A stretch of DNA of 51,062 nucleotides from Chlamydiia bacterium (GTDB lineage: Bacteria; Chlamydiota; Chlamydiia; Chlamydiales; 2-12-FULL-49-11). Position 1 is the stretch's first letter; the number at the start of each line of letters is the position of its first letter. The DNA lies in contig JAJACI010000006.1 in NCBI GenBank assembly GCA_022601595.1, forward strand, positions 1-51,062, written 5' to 3'. Made by a program: the position numbers and the translations under genes. Under the pieces are notes generated by a model. The model saw only the letters and a program-made list of their open reading frames with translations. It searched no databases and was not told the origin of the DNA. Shown here one piece after another: positions 17,409 to 25,338 of this stretch.

Positions 17409-18183
17409 TTCTCCTTGCAGCTCTTTTTATTAACGATAGGTCGCCACCAATACTTGCATTAAATTCATCAATTATAGGATGTTTTGTCTGCATAAATGTT
17501 AAAGGGTCAGCACAGATCTCTACACGGCCATTATCAAGAAGGGCGATTCTATCTGCGATTCTAAGTGTTGTAGGAATGTCATGAGAAACAACAATCGTTG
17601 TACCCTTAAGCTCATCTTGCTGCTTTTCAATACATTCACCAATTGCAAGCGCCGTCACAGGATCAAGGCCTGTTGTAGGTTCATCATAACAGATATACTT
17701 AGGTTTATATATAGATCCTCTTGCAATACTCACTCTTTTTTTCATTCCTCCTGAGATATCTGAAGGATATAGATCTTCTATTCCCTCCAGGCCGACAAGT
17801 TTTAATGCACCTGCCACTAATCCTCTAATATCGGACTTGTTTATTTTTTTACCACCTATTGTTAGGTGCTCTCTTAAATAAAATCCTACATTTTCTGCAA
17901 CTGTCATAGAATCAAAGAGTGCGCCCATTTGATAAATCGTTGCAACATTTTTTAGCGCTTCGTATAATCGTATTCCCTCGAGTGTGTTCATATGATAATC
18001 ATCTAAAAGAACATCGCCTTGATCGGGCTTCATCAGACCTACAATATGTTTAAGGATAACACTTTTTCCCATTCCCGATTTTCCAAGGATGACAAAAATT
18101 TCATTATCTTGAATCTTTAAATTCAAGTCATCCAAGACTTTATTCGAGCCAAAGGCCTTATATAAATTTTTCAGTTCAATCAT
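17398..18183 (-). CDS. mlaF: Mla-type ABC transporter ATPase
   Basis: Cytoplasmic ATPase of the lipid transporter formed with the adjacent permease and MCE protein. Walker A GKSGMGKS is at residues 34-41, the ABC signature ISGGMKKR near 146, Walker B YICYDEP with the D-loop GLDP near 165, and the switch histidine in VSHD near 200. The SGGM signature form is characteristic of the MlaF/Ttg2A group. The start overlaps the permease stop by ATGA, showing tight coupling. The 261-residue length is normal. Confidence 0.94.
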   Translation of the reverse strand: MIELKNLYKAFGSNKVLDDLNLKIQDNEIFVILGKSGMGKSVILKHIVGLMKPDQGDVLLDDYHMNTLEGIRLYEALKNVATIYQMGALFDSMTVAENVGFYLREHLTIGGKKINKSDIRGLVAGALKLVGLEGIEDLYPSDISGGMKKRVSIARGSIYKPKYICYDEPTTGLDPVTALAIGECIEKQQDELKGTTIVVSHDIPTTLRIADRIALLDNGRVEICADPLTFMQTKHPIIDEFNASIGGDLSLIKRAARRNGA

Positions 18184-18971
18184 CCTAAAAACCTCGAAAT
18201 TTCATCATGCAAGCTGTTTAAGCCAATGGTTAATAAGAAGTTTACAAATAATATGATCACATAAGAGATAACTACTGCAGAAGTAGTGCTTTCTCCAACA
18301 CCTGCAGCCCCGCCTGTTGCTTTAATCCCTTTAAAACAACAAATGGTGGTAATAAGTACTCCAAATACAAATGATTTTGTCATTCCTACAAACAGATCAA
18401 AAGAGGTGGTATACATCGGGATAGGCTCCCAAAATACAATAGGAGCAATATTAAAAAAGTATACTGATATCAGATATCCGCCAAAAACCCCCATCACAAT
18501 ACTAAAGATAGTAAGGATAGGAACCATGATAAAACCGCCAATGAATCTTGGCCCCATCAAGTAGTTATATGGGTCCACTGCCATGGACTTCATAGCATCA
18601 ACCTGCTCCGTAACTACCATGGTGCCAAGCTCTGCTGTCATGGATGCACCTACTCTTCCTGTGATCATAAAGGCGGTTAGTATAGGGCCAAGCTCTGTAA
18701 GCATCGCCTTGGCAACCATTAACCCTGTAACGCTTGCAAGACCTTTGTCTGCCAACTGGTAATACGATTGTGCAGCAAGAACAAGCCCTGTGCTAAAACC
18801 TGTTAACGCAACAACCGATAGGGATAGAACGCCAATATTAAAAAGCTGGTCGCGAAGAAGGCTCCACCTAGGAAATTTTTTGACAATAGAGAGAAGAACC
18901 CTTCCCACAAAGACCGCATACTCACCTGTTATGGTGACAAAGGAAAACTGTGATAACAAACCTTGCAGCAT
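18180..18971 (-). CDS. mlaE: Mla-type ABC transporter permease (MlaE)
   Basis: Inner-membrane permease of the MlaE family with five or six helices. Landmarks are the GFSTGLVLAAQSYYQL segment, the conserved EL-P-LTAFMITGRVGASMTAELGTM stretch shortly after, and the DPYNYLMGPRF motif. The start is taken at 18971 (263 residues), where the alignment with family N-termini begins; an in-frame ATG at 19004 adds 11 residues, and neither has a strong ribosome-binding site. It is the first gene of mlaE-mlaF-mlaD-yqgE, transcribed in the same direction as the translocator genes upstream, from which a foldback remnant separates it. Confidence 0.93.
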   Translation of the reverse strand: MLQGLLSQFSFVTITGEYAVFVGRVLLSIVKKFPRWSLLRDQLFNIGVLSLSVVALTGFSTGLVLAAQSYYQLADKGLASVTGLMVAKAMLTELGPILTAFMITGRVGASMTAELGTMVVTEQVDAMKSMAVDPYNYLMGPRFIGGFIMVPILTIFSIVMGVFGGYLISVYFFNIAPIVFWEPIPMYTTSFDLFVGMTKSFVFGVLITTICCFKGIKATGGAAGVGESTTSAVVISYVIILFVNFLLTIGLNSLHDEISRFLG

Positions 18972-19034
18972 GAGACACTCAATATTTATTCTTATTATCT
19001 GCATAGTACAGATTATAAGGATAAATTCAAGCGC

Positions 19035-19049
19035 TTTATTAGAGTCTCC
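19035..19049. repeat. Family A remnant end
   Basis: TTTATTAGAGTCTCC is one terminal end of family A, directly downstream of the minus-strand stop codon at 19051-19053. No second arm or core remains. Confidence 0.6.
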
Positions 19050-19050
19050 A

Positions 19051-19527
19051 TTATGTCAGTATTTTATTAGCGATCTGCTGCTCTCTTGAAAGTATCTCAT
19101 CAACCATACGATCAAGTCTTCGAATAGATTCAATCGCTTCATTTCGGTTTTGATCTACATCGGTCATTAACCCTTTTAATAGTTCTAACTCACCGTTTAT
19201 TTTTTGGATACGAGGCTGCAGGTAAGATTTACCAACATCTGATGTTACATTAAGCATATTACTGGTATTAGATAGAAGCTTGTTAAACTGGGTTACAACT
19301 TCATTTCCCTTACCATCTGTGACATATAAAAAGGCATTCAAGAGTCCTAAAGCGGCTCCAATCAACTTGATCGTTTCTACCCGAGCACCAAGTTTATGTT
19401 CATGCTCTAATTCGTCGTATAAGCTTTTGAGCTCTTGCTGCTGTTTCTTATGGTCTCTTTTTAGCTCGAGGTTTTGGTTAAAAGCTGTGTTGTTTGACGC
19501 TCTTAGCGCATCTACTGAAATTCCCAT
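19051..19527 (-). CDS. Putative type III minor translocator (CopD/YopD-like)
   Basis: 158 residues: a helical N-terminus rich in Lys and Gln (18-50), one central hydrophobic helix (about 53-70, LIGAALGLLNAFLYV) and a C-terminal amphipathic coiled coil (about 100-158). This one-helix layout with a C-terminal coiled coil is that of YopD/CopD minor translocators, which insert with the major translocator in the host or inclusion membrane. Position supports this: it is last in an operon chaperone, major translocator, minor translocator. It is far shorter than Chlamydia CopD (over 400 residues), so the assignment is inference from architecture and context. Confidence 0.5.
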   Translation of the reverse strand: MGISVDALRASNNTAFNQNLELKRDHKKQQQELKSLYDELEHEHKLGARVETIKLIGAALGLLNAFLYVTDGKGNEVVTQFNKLLSNTSNMLNVTSDVGKSYLQPRIQKINGELELLKGLMTDVDQNRNEAIESIRRLDRMVDEILSREQQIANKILT

Positions 19528-19529
19528 TA

Positions 19530-20447
19530 TTACCCCTGTATATTTTTTTTGTTTGCATGTTTAATAGAGTCTATTTCGTTTTCTAATGTCCGAACAATAG
19601 CTCCTATGATATATATGTTATCTTCGCCAAGGGAACTTTCGACTCTCTCTGCCTCTTTATGTTTGCTTTGATGCTTTTGGATGTTAGATGTAAGTCTTGT
19701 TGAATCTGCCTGATGCTCTGCCTTTTTCTTAGTATATGCCTGAGTCATTAAAGCGGTAGATCCCCCAGTAACTTTCATAAGTAGCCCAAGACCTCTAAAA
19801 GCAGTTGCTCCAGATAATGCGCCTACACCATTGCCAATAAAAGCTAAAGATCCAGCCGCTCTTTTTAGTTTGTTTAGGTCTATTGTGGAACCTGAGTCTT
19901 TTAGATCATGAGAGGCATTAGAAAGTAAGCTTGAGCCTAATAAGCAACCTCCTGCAAGCAATGCAATGGGGCTTTGTGTCGCAAGAAGTGCACCTCCTAA
20001 AAATGCCGATATTAGAGATTCTATTTTCTTAAGATAAGAGATGCTCCCATCATTGATGTCTTGTTCGCTCATTTTTTTCTTTAATAAAGAGATATCTGCT
20101 ATGGCAAGCTTAGCGTTGATTTCACCACGCTCATGAGCGTGATCGGCCATCTCCTTTTCTATTTTTTCTAGTTTAGTCATTATTTGTAGTAAAAGAGCGG
20201 TATAGGTTTCCCTATCCTCTATTTCTGAAGGGAGGGGGAGGGATATTTTATCAAAGGTTTCTACTGCAGGAGATTTCCCACATGGTTGATCCGTTTTTGT
20301 GGGAAATAAGCGCGTTTTTGGCTTGCCTCTACTTTCTTTTACTTTTTCTAGTATAGTTGGAGCTTGTGTTTCTGCAGGGTCCAATACTATAGAGTCTTGT
20401 CCATAATATGGCCTTGATATAGCTGCACCGTCTTCAATATATGTCAT
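19530..20447 (-). CDS. Putative type III major translocator (CopB/YopB-like)
   Basis: 305 residues. The N-terminal 75 are proline- and charge-rich, then a coiled coil (about 80-145), two hydrophobic regions (145-176 and 198-236) separated by a short polar linker, and a C-terminal helical region. Two hydrophobic hairpin segments after a coiled coil is the layout of YopB/CopB translocators. The start at 20447 follows GAGGGG; an upstream in-frame ATG would run through the whole end of the chaperone gene. The chaperone lies immediately upstream. It is shorter than Chlamydia CopB (near 500 residues). Identification rests on layout and operon context, not on a recognised sequence signature. Confidence 0.55.
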   Translation of the reverse strand: MTYIEDGAAISRPYYGQDSIVLDPAETQAPTILEKVKESRGKPKTRLFPTKTDQPCGKSPAVETFDKISLPLPSEIEDRETYTALLLQIMTKLEKIEKEMADHAHERGEINAKLAIADISLLKKKMSEQDINDGSISYLKKIESLISAFLGGALLATQSPIALLAGGCLLGSSLLSNASHDLKDSGSTIDLNKLKRAAGSLAFIGNGVGALSGATAFRGLGLLMKVTGGSTALMTQAYTKKKAEHQADSTRLTSNIQKHQSKHKEAERVESSLGEDNIYIIGAIVRTLENEIDSIKHANKKNIQG

Positions 20448-20448
20448 T

Positions 20449-20928
20449 TTATTTCCCCTCAGAGATAGACAGTTTGATTTTATAAAAATTTTTGTAGTTA
20501 GGGTGATCTTCTGTAATATGCTTTTCAATATAAGCGGCCGCTTCTGCTGTTTCTTGTTCGGCTCCCAATTGATAAAGACACTCTGCTCCAAAAATATGCG
20601 CTGCTAGATCTTCTGGATGGATAAGGGCTATCATACCCCAACAAACAAGGGCGCCTTGATAATTTTTCAGCATTTGTCTAGAAGAGGCAAGTCCTTTCCA
20701 GTATATTTTTTCCAAAGGTCTTGCTAGAACAAGATTGATAAACAAAGGCTCTGCATCGATAAAGTTATCAATAGAGTAATGTTTGTGTGCAATGGAATAA
20801 AGCATTTTTACATCTTTTTCCAGATACTGATCAGGGGATAGATCTCTACTTTCACTGATTTTTGCCTTTAAATCATTAAGCACCTCTATCATTTCAAGAG
20901 GGGGAGAGGGGTCTATAAATGATTGCAT
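20449..20928 (-). CDS. Type III translocator chaperone, SycD/LcrH family
   Basis: 159-residue TPR chaperone that would hold the two translocators in the cytosol before secretion. The TPR pattern is visible: LYSIAHKHYSIDNFIDAEPLF, LASSRQMLKNYQGALVCWGMIALI, and AHIFGAECLYQLG, with helices spaced as in LcrH/SycD (three repeats, about residues 40-150). Length is normal for the family. The ATG at 20928 is chosen after AAAGGGAA; a longer start adds 14 residues with no support. It sits between a 176-residue gene and the CopB-like gene, as in the second chlamydial translocator locus (CT863-CT860 in C. trachomatis, from memory). Confidence 0.75.
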   Translation of the reverse strand: MQSFIDPSPPLEMIEVLNDLKAKISESRDLSPDQYLEKDVKMLYSIAHKHYSIDNFIDAEPLFINLVLARPLEKIYWKGLASSRQMLKNYQGALVCWGMIALIHPEDLAAHIFGAECLYQLGAEQETAEAAAYIEKHITEDHPNYKNFYKIKLSISEGK

Positions 20929-20938
20929 ATGATTCCCT

Positions 20939-21469
20939 TTATTGACTTCTTTGAGCTCTAACAAAAACATCCATTTCAGATTGTTTATTAGCGCCCATAG
21001 TTGCTGTTAATGTATTTACGTGATGATTGCTTGAATTTTGGTATAGATCATCAGAGCACCCTTTTAAAGCTCTTTGTTCCTTTGCAGCGAGCTCTTCAAG
21101 ATTTGTTTCAAGGTCAAAAATTTGCTTTTCTGTTGCGGTCATTGTGTTAAAACCTTCTGGAATGGGGTTTTCGTGTTGGGTTAGGATACCCTCGTCTACA
21201 AGCATTGGAAAAGCCTCCTTTTCAAAAGTTTCTATATGCTTTTGAAGTTCCTCTTTCTCTTCTTTTGTGAGTTTTTCTTGACCTAGTAAGTTAAGAGAAC
21301 GCGAGATAGAGTTCATGTTTTTTATGCAGTGACTGTGCAGATCTATTTTGCTATTAATCGCTTTTGCACCAATTTTCTGATTGTCATCGGCCATTTTCTG
21401 CATCATGCAGTAAAAAGCCATAGGATTGATTGTTCTGTCTATATTTGTTGTACCCTCTTCGTGTGCCAT
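20939..21469 (-). CDS. Hypothetical protein heading the translocator operon
   Basis: 176 residues, largely helical and acidic, without signal peptide or membrane segment. An N-terminal region rich in Met and Lys is followed by a Glu-rich coiled coil (about 70-95 and 115-140). No family recognised. First gene of a four-gene operon with the SycD-like chaperone and two translocator-like proteins; AGGAGA precedes its ATG and a sigma-70-like promoter lies 30-60 bases upstream. Its position matches the hypothetical gene before lcrH in the Chlamydia locus, so it may be a secreted component or a co-chaperone. Confidence 0.55.
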   Translation of the reverse strand: MAHEEGTTNIDRTINPMAFYCMMQKMADDNQKIGAKAINSKIDLHSHCIKNMNSISRSLNLLGQEKLTKEEKEELQKHIETFEKEAFPMLVDEGILTQHENPIPEGFNTMTATEKQIFDLETNLEELAAKEQRALKGCSDDLYQNSSNHHVNTLTATMGANKQSEMDVFVRAQRSQ

Positions 21470-21500
21470 AAGTGTATTTCTCCTATTTTACCTTACCTTA

Positions 21501-21530
21501 ATCATATCTCAAAAACCTTTTAGTGATCAA
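21501..21530 (-). promoter_or_regulatory. Candidate sigma66/70-type promoter of the translocator operon
   Basis: On the minus strand TTGATC (21525-21530), an 18-base spacer and TATGAT (21501-21506). It lies about 32 bases before the ATG of the first operon gene. Confidence 0.45.
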
Positions 21531-21597
21531 CAGGTTAAATATTACTTATTTTATTTAAAATAAAGTCTTTAAGCGGTATATCTATATATAATAATCC

Positions 21598-21626
21598 TTG
21601 AAAAAAAATAGCATTTTCTTTATAGT
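21598..21626 (+). promoter_or_regulatory. Candidate strong promoter of floA
   Basis: TTGAAA (21598-21603), exactly 17 bases, TATAGT (21621-21626). The start of transcription would fall about 17 bases before the floA ATG, just upstream of its AGGAGGGGG ribosome-binding site. Confidence 0.6.
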
Positions 21627-21649
21627 AATTCTCGAACCAGGAGGGGGAA

Positions 21650-22615
21650 ATGAGTAATTTTATGATAGCGTTATTGGGTATTGTTTTTGTGATTGGTGGG
21701 TTGTTGATTTCGGTGATTTCATCAGTGTTAGGTTTGTGGTTTAGAGCGATAGTTTCCTCTGCACACGTGTCGATGTTGAGTATCATTGGGATGAGAATTA
21801 GAAAGGTGCAGCCTAGGTTAATTGTTGATTCAAAAATCAACTTGACAAAAGCGGGGTTGAAAGATATTTCGGTATGTGAACTAGAGACTCATTATCTTGC
21901 TGGTGGAAATCTATTAGAGGTGGTTAGAGCCTGTATTGCAGCTGATAAAGCAAACATTGAACTAACATGGAAGCAGGCAACAGCTATTGATTTAGCCGGA
22001 CGCGATTTATTTGATGCGGTTAAAACATCTGTTCATCCAAAGGTGATTGATTGTCCTAAAGGGGGAAATGATAAGTACATTTCGGCGGTAGCGAAAAATG
22101 GCATTGAGTTGCTTGTTCGCGCTCGCGTAACAGTTAGAACAAATATCATGCAGCTTGTTGGAGGTGCAACCGAAGAGACAATTATTGCAAGAGTTGGAGA
22201 GGGTATTGTCAATGCCATTGGTTCAGCAGATAGTCATTATGATGTATTGCAAAGTCCGCATAATGTATCAGAGACGGTATTGCATAAAGGTTTGGATAAA
22301 CAGACAGCTTTTGAAATCTTGTCTATTGATATAGCAGATATTACCGTGGGGAAAAATGTAGGGGCGGTCTTACAATCAGAACAGGCGCTTGCAGATATGA
22401 AAGTTGCCCAAGCTCGTGCGGAAGGAAAAAAATCTATGGCGGTTGCTTTAGAGCAAGAGAATAAGGCCAAGTTGGTTGAGGCAGAGGCGCGCATTCCAGA
22501 GGCGATTGCAAGTGCTTTTGAAAGAGGGCAACTTGGGATTATGGACTATCAAAAACTGAATAATATGATCGCTGATACTGAGATGAGACGTGCTATAGCA
22601 AAAGAGGAGAATTAA
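21650..22615 (+). CDS. floA: Flotillin-like protein FloA
   Basis: Membrane-anchored SPFH protein of the YqfA/FloA family that marks fluid or rigid membrane microdomains. An N-terminal hydrophobic segment (residues 3-30) is followed by the SPFH domain and a helical C-terminus. The family block is clear: [44 protein letters not shown], and late [27 protein letters not shown]. The 321-residue length matches. AGGAGGGGG precedes the ATG and a consensus-like promoter lies just before. No NfeD partner gene is adjacent; instead two further genes follow on the same strand. Confidence 0.93.
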   Translation: MSNFMIALLGIVFVIGGLLISVISSVLGLWFRAIVSSAHVSMLSIIGMRIRKVQPRLIVDSKINLTKAGLKDISVCELETHYLAGGNLLEVVRACIAADKANIELTWKQATAIDLAGRDLFDAVKTSVHPKVIDCPKGGNDKYISAVAKNGIELLVRARVTVRTNIMQLVGGATEETIIARVGEGIVNAIGSADSHYDVLQSPHNVSETVLHKGLDKQTAFEILSIDIADITVGKNVGAVLQSEQALADMKVAQARAEGKKSMAVALEQENKAKLVEAEARIPEAIASAFERGQLGIMDYQKLNNMIADTEMRRAIAKEEN

Positions 22616-22618
22616 TAG

Positions 22619-22780
22619 ATGTTTGAATTTGAGAAAAAGAAAATTTCTATGGATGCTACTTTGAAAAAAAAGAAGAACTCTAAAAAGTCTTCTTCTCTTT
22701 TGAAATCTATTGGAGGGAGAAAGGGGCTTGTGCTTGCCTCTGCGATACTAAACAATCCTAAATATAAGGACTTGATATAA
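22619..22780 (+). CDS. Small basic protein after floA
   Basis: A 53-codon open frame beginning three bases after the floA stop, with GAGGAGA eleven bases before its ATG. The product is very lysine- and serine-rich at the N-terminus (KKKKNSKKSSSLLKSIGG) with a short hydrophobic stretch GLVLASAIL. Tight spacing and a good ribosome-binding site argue that it is translated with floA. Bacillus also has a small gene (yqfB) after floA, but no sequence relation is claimed. Alternatively the frame is fortuitous. Confidence 0.5.
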   Translation: MFEFEKKKISMDATLKKKKNSKKSSSLLKSIGGRKGLVLASAILNNPKYKDLI

Positions 22781-22819
22781 TTATATTATAAGCATAAGGT
22801 GAAAATAAAAATAGTTTTT

Positions 22820-23695
22820 ATGGCCCGCCTTAAAGTTTATACCGTATTTCTCCCTGTGAAGCACCGTAAGATGTTAAAGCTCTTTCGGAAAGTAACAGAT
22901 CCTACGTCGAGATGGTATGCAAATTATGCATACCACTCATATTTTGATGAGAGGTGGGAAGTGGCCGCCCGCAACTACTTTAGAAAGTTTAAAGGGGCAG
23001 CACTTAGAAAGACTTGCTTTCCTGGCGTTCTCCGCTTGATTACAACAGAAGAGGAAAGAGCAAGACATTTTGTCCCTCCTTTTTATTCTGTGAAAGAAGA
23101 AGAAGATTTTGAGAAAATAGAACAATCTATTATTGACTTAGATGCTGAAAAGTCTGTTTACTTACTTGAAGGGGACTATGACGGCTCTCGTAAGCTTAAA
23201 AAACGGGTAAATCTTGCTCTAATGAATTTAGCGCTCGGTGGAAAAACGGTGCTTGCATCAGTGGATAGCTTTTTTGGAGAGATGCCTGCTGTGACCTCTT
23301 TCAATAATGGCAAAACACCAAAATTTAGCGATCATTTCAAAAGAAAGAAATATGCGCCATATCAAGATTTTTTAGTAAAAAACTACCTCCTTGACCCTCT
23401 GATAATTTTAAAGTTGAAGGAAATTGATTGTAACTTTGAAGGGAGGGCATCTCCTGATATTACCCTTACAAAAACCGATGCATTTATCAAGATGCTAGAA
23501 ACTATGAATAAAAAAAGAATGGAAAAGGGCGAGCCTCTTCTTGGTTTTCTTAATCCTATCCTTTATACCAACGCAAAGATCTTCAGACGCAATGTTTCCG
23601 ATGACCGCCACGGCTTCCCATTTTCTGTAACCCTCTGGAGACCAAACGTTGGCCTCGGAGAACCGCAACAAGACAGGTTCGAATCCCTATTTTAA
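22820..23695 (+). CDS. Degenerate sedolisin (S53)-like protein lacking catalytic residues
   Basis: 291 residues that follow the order of a sedolisin proenzyme. A pro-kumamolisin-type region is suggested by KLFRKVTDPTSRWYANY and VLRLITTEEERARHFVP (about 15-85). Near the middle LGGKTVLASVDSFF matches the family block with the oxyanion aspartate, PKFSDHFKRKKY matches the GGFS-YF-RP-YQ block, and the end GFLNPILY ... VTLWRPNVGLGEPQ matches GFLNPLLY ... GWDPVTGLGTPN. The nucleophile motif GTSASAP is replaced by LTKTDAF, and the part with the catalytic Glu and Asp is missing. The likely role is non-catalytic. ATG 22820 is preferred over GTG 22799, without strong support. Assignment is from remembered family patterns. 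Confidence 0.6.
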   Translation: MARLKVYTVFLPVKHRKMLKLFRKVTDPTSRWYANYAYHSYFDERWEVAARNYFRKFKGAALRKTCFPGVLRLITTEEERARHFVPPFYSVKEEEDFEKIEQSIIDLDAEKSVYLLEGDYDGSRKLKKRVNLALMNLALGGKTVLASVDSFFGEMPAVTSFNNGKTPKFSDHFKRKKYAPYQDFLVKNYLLDPLIILKLKEIDCNFEGRASPDITLTKTDAFIKMLETMNKKRMEKGEPLLGFLNPILYTNAKIFRRNVSDDRHGFPFSVTLWRPNVGLGEPQQDRFESLF

Positions 23696-23703
23696 AAATT
23701 CTC

Positions 23704-23732
23704 TTTACTGTTAGCGCTAACTGGTTTATAAT
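23704..23732 (+). promoter_or_regulatory. Candidate promoter with palindromic operator in the spacer
   Basis: TTTACT (23704-23709), 17-base spacer, TATAAT (23727-23732). The spacer begins with the perfect palindrome GTTAGCGCTAAC (23710-23721), positioned where a bound repressor would block RNA polymerase. Confidence 0.4.
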
Positions 23733-23756
23733 TTTTTCCTTTAAAAGGAGTTCTTC

Positions 23757-24734
23757 GTGCTTAAGTCATGCTTGTTTTCAGTAATGTGTTCATTTGTTAT
23801 TTCTATGCAGTTTTTATGTGCTATGGATACAAATGTGTTGTCTAAGTTATTTCCTAGCAAATTAACACCAGAAATGTCCCATATTACAGTAGATCATTCA
23901 GGACAGCTAGGGAATAAGTGTTTTAGAGTGGCTACCGGAGTGTCGTATGCACTTGACAAAGGCTATTATTTTATGATTACCCCTACTGTTAAAAATGCTT
24001 ATCCTGAAGTATTTCATAATTTCCCAAACATTTCCCCTAGTTGTAGAACAAAAAAAGCAATAAAGCTAAAGCAGCACTTTATTGGTCATCCTAAAATAGA
24101 ACAATCAACAGTAATATATGGGTATCCAAATTCTACAAAGTATTTTGAAGGTCATGACGATGTTATTCGTTTTTTGTTTAAGCCTACATCTTCTATGCAA
24201 GCTAAATTAAAAGCTAAATTTCAATATATATTTAATGCTCAAGAAAAATATGTTGGTTTGCATCTTAGAACTTTTGTTATGAAAGGTGAGAAGCATATTT
24301 TTAGTCATTGTAAAAATTATTTTCCCTTATGGGCAACATCCCCTATATATTACGAACAAGCAATGAAGCATTTTGATGAGGACGTGACATTTGTTGTATG
24401 CACTGACTATATACCTGCTGCAAAAGAGATGTTAAAGATGTATAATAGGAAGTTTATTTATACTAACAACTCATTAGAGGAGGATTTCTACTTAATATCT
24501 ATGATGAACAATATGATTATCTCTAATTCTAGTTATGCAGTATTTGCAGCGTATTTAAACGGTAGCCCAAGTCAAAAAGTAGTTATGCCAAAAAATTCTC
24601 TGTTCACAGAGGTTGCAAATGAAAAATGGATCCGTATAGATCATGATGACCAACCAAATCCTATTGGAGAAGAATATGATGAGTGGTATGAAATATGTAA
24701 GGGATTTGCTTATGAAATAGGTATTATGGATTAG
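23757..24734 (+). CDS. GT11-like alpha-1,2-fucosyltransferase with signal peptide
   Basis: 325 residues. The first 22 form a Sec signal peptide (CLFSVMCSFVISMQFLCA). The rest carries the layout of GT11 fucosyltransferases: GQLGNKCFRVATGVSYAL (compare GGLGNQMFQYA), the nucleotide-sugar motif VGLHLRTF (compare V-IH-RRGD), FVVCTDYIPAAKEML, and LISMMNNMIISNSSYAVFAAYLN (compare the IIANSSFSWWAAWL block). The start is GTG, with AAAAGGAG six bases before. Export is odd for an enzyme that needs GDP-fucose, which is found in the cytosol, and suggests it may act in the host. The RRGD motif is weakened to RTFV, so activity is uncertain. Confidence 0.7.
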   Translation: MLKSCLFSVMCSFVISMQFLCAMDTNVLSKLFPSKLTPEMSHITVDHSGQLGNKCFRVATGVSYALDKGYYFMITPTVKNAYPEVFHNFPNISPSCRTKKAIKLKQHFIGHPKIEQSTVIYGYPNSTKYFEGHDDVIRFLFKPTSSMQAKLKAKFQYIFNAQEKYVGLHLRTFVMKGEKHIFSHCKNYFPLWATSPIYYEQAMKHFDEDVTFVVCTDYIPAAKEMLKMYNRKFIYTNNSLEEDFYLISMMNNMIISNSSYAVFAAYLNGSPSQKVVMPKNSLFTEVANEKWIRIDHDDQPNPIGEEYDEWYEICKGFAYEIGIMD

Positions 24735-24752
24735 AGAGAAAGGGTGTGCTTT

Positions 24753-25289
24753 CTATTTTCTTTCAGGCCAGTCAAGTGTTGCTACGCTGCGTACGTCTAC
24801 TTTTGATTCTGAGATGATAAACTGTTTATCTCCCACTTGGATATGGTACAGGTAGGTTTGGGGGCTTATAGAGCGCCTTTCTAGAACTTTGATGTTATTA
24901 CGGCTATTTTTCCTTGTGATTTTACTCATTGGGGCAGCTCTTTTATATATATAAATAACAAGAAGTGCAAAAAAGATAAGGACGAAGATGAAAATTAAAG
25001 TGATAAAAAATTGTTTTTGATGGCTGCCGTCTAAGTAAGCGGGGGTGGTCGCAGAGGATTTTGGAAAGTCGTCCTCTATCTCTTCTGAGGGAGATTCTTT
25101 TTGGGAAACATTGCCTGTAGAGCGTGCGGTTGTGCTCTCTTGTACAGGAGCGGTTTGTACTGGGAGTATTTTTTTTGCAGGCAATTCTTTTTTCTTGGCA
25201 GGAGGGGCGGCTGCCGGCTCCTTAGCGATCTCGATGGTACCGAAGATGAAAAAAGGGAAAACTAGGAAAAGGATAATTTTTTGTCTCAT
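24753..25289 (-). CDS. FliO-like membrane protein
   Basis: 178 residues: a signal peptide (3-17), a Pro/Ala/Lys-rich linker (25-85), one membrane helix (about 93-113) and a small C-terminal domain NIKVLERRSISPQTYLYHIQVG ending VRSVATLDW (written here in part), which resembles the soluble domain of FliO, a helper in assembly of the flagellar/type III export gate. No flagellar genes are nearby, so if real it would serve the type III secretion system. The signal peptide plus second helix layout is known for some FliO proteins. The assignment rests on the pattern of the last 45 residues. Confidence 0.55.
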   Translation of the reverse strand: MRQKIILFLVFPFFIFGTIEIAKEPAAAPPAKKKELPAKKILPVQTAPVQESTTARSTGNVSQKESPSEEIEDDFPKSSATTPAYLDGSHQKQFFITLIFIFVLIFFALLVIYIYKRAAPMSKITRKNSRNNIKVLERRSISPQTYLYHIQVGDKQFIISESKVDVRSVATLDWPERK

Positions 25290-25338
25290 ACATCATTTAT
25301 CTCTTTTTTTTCATTTATCGTCCAGGTATAATTGTTTT

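Noticed and set aside
23671..23695. GGTTCGAATCCC resembles a tRNA T-loop and could be a tRNA 3' end or attachment site.
   Set aside because: No acceptor, D or anticodon stem can be found upstream, the T-stem does not pair well, and the bases encode a C-terminus (DRFESLF) that fits the sedolisin-like protein.
25045..25338. Upstream extension of the HAD phosphatase frame.
   Set aside because: It would run antisense to the FliO-like gene and place 98 unrelated residues before the catalytic DxD motif.
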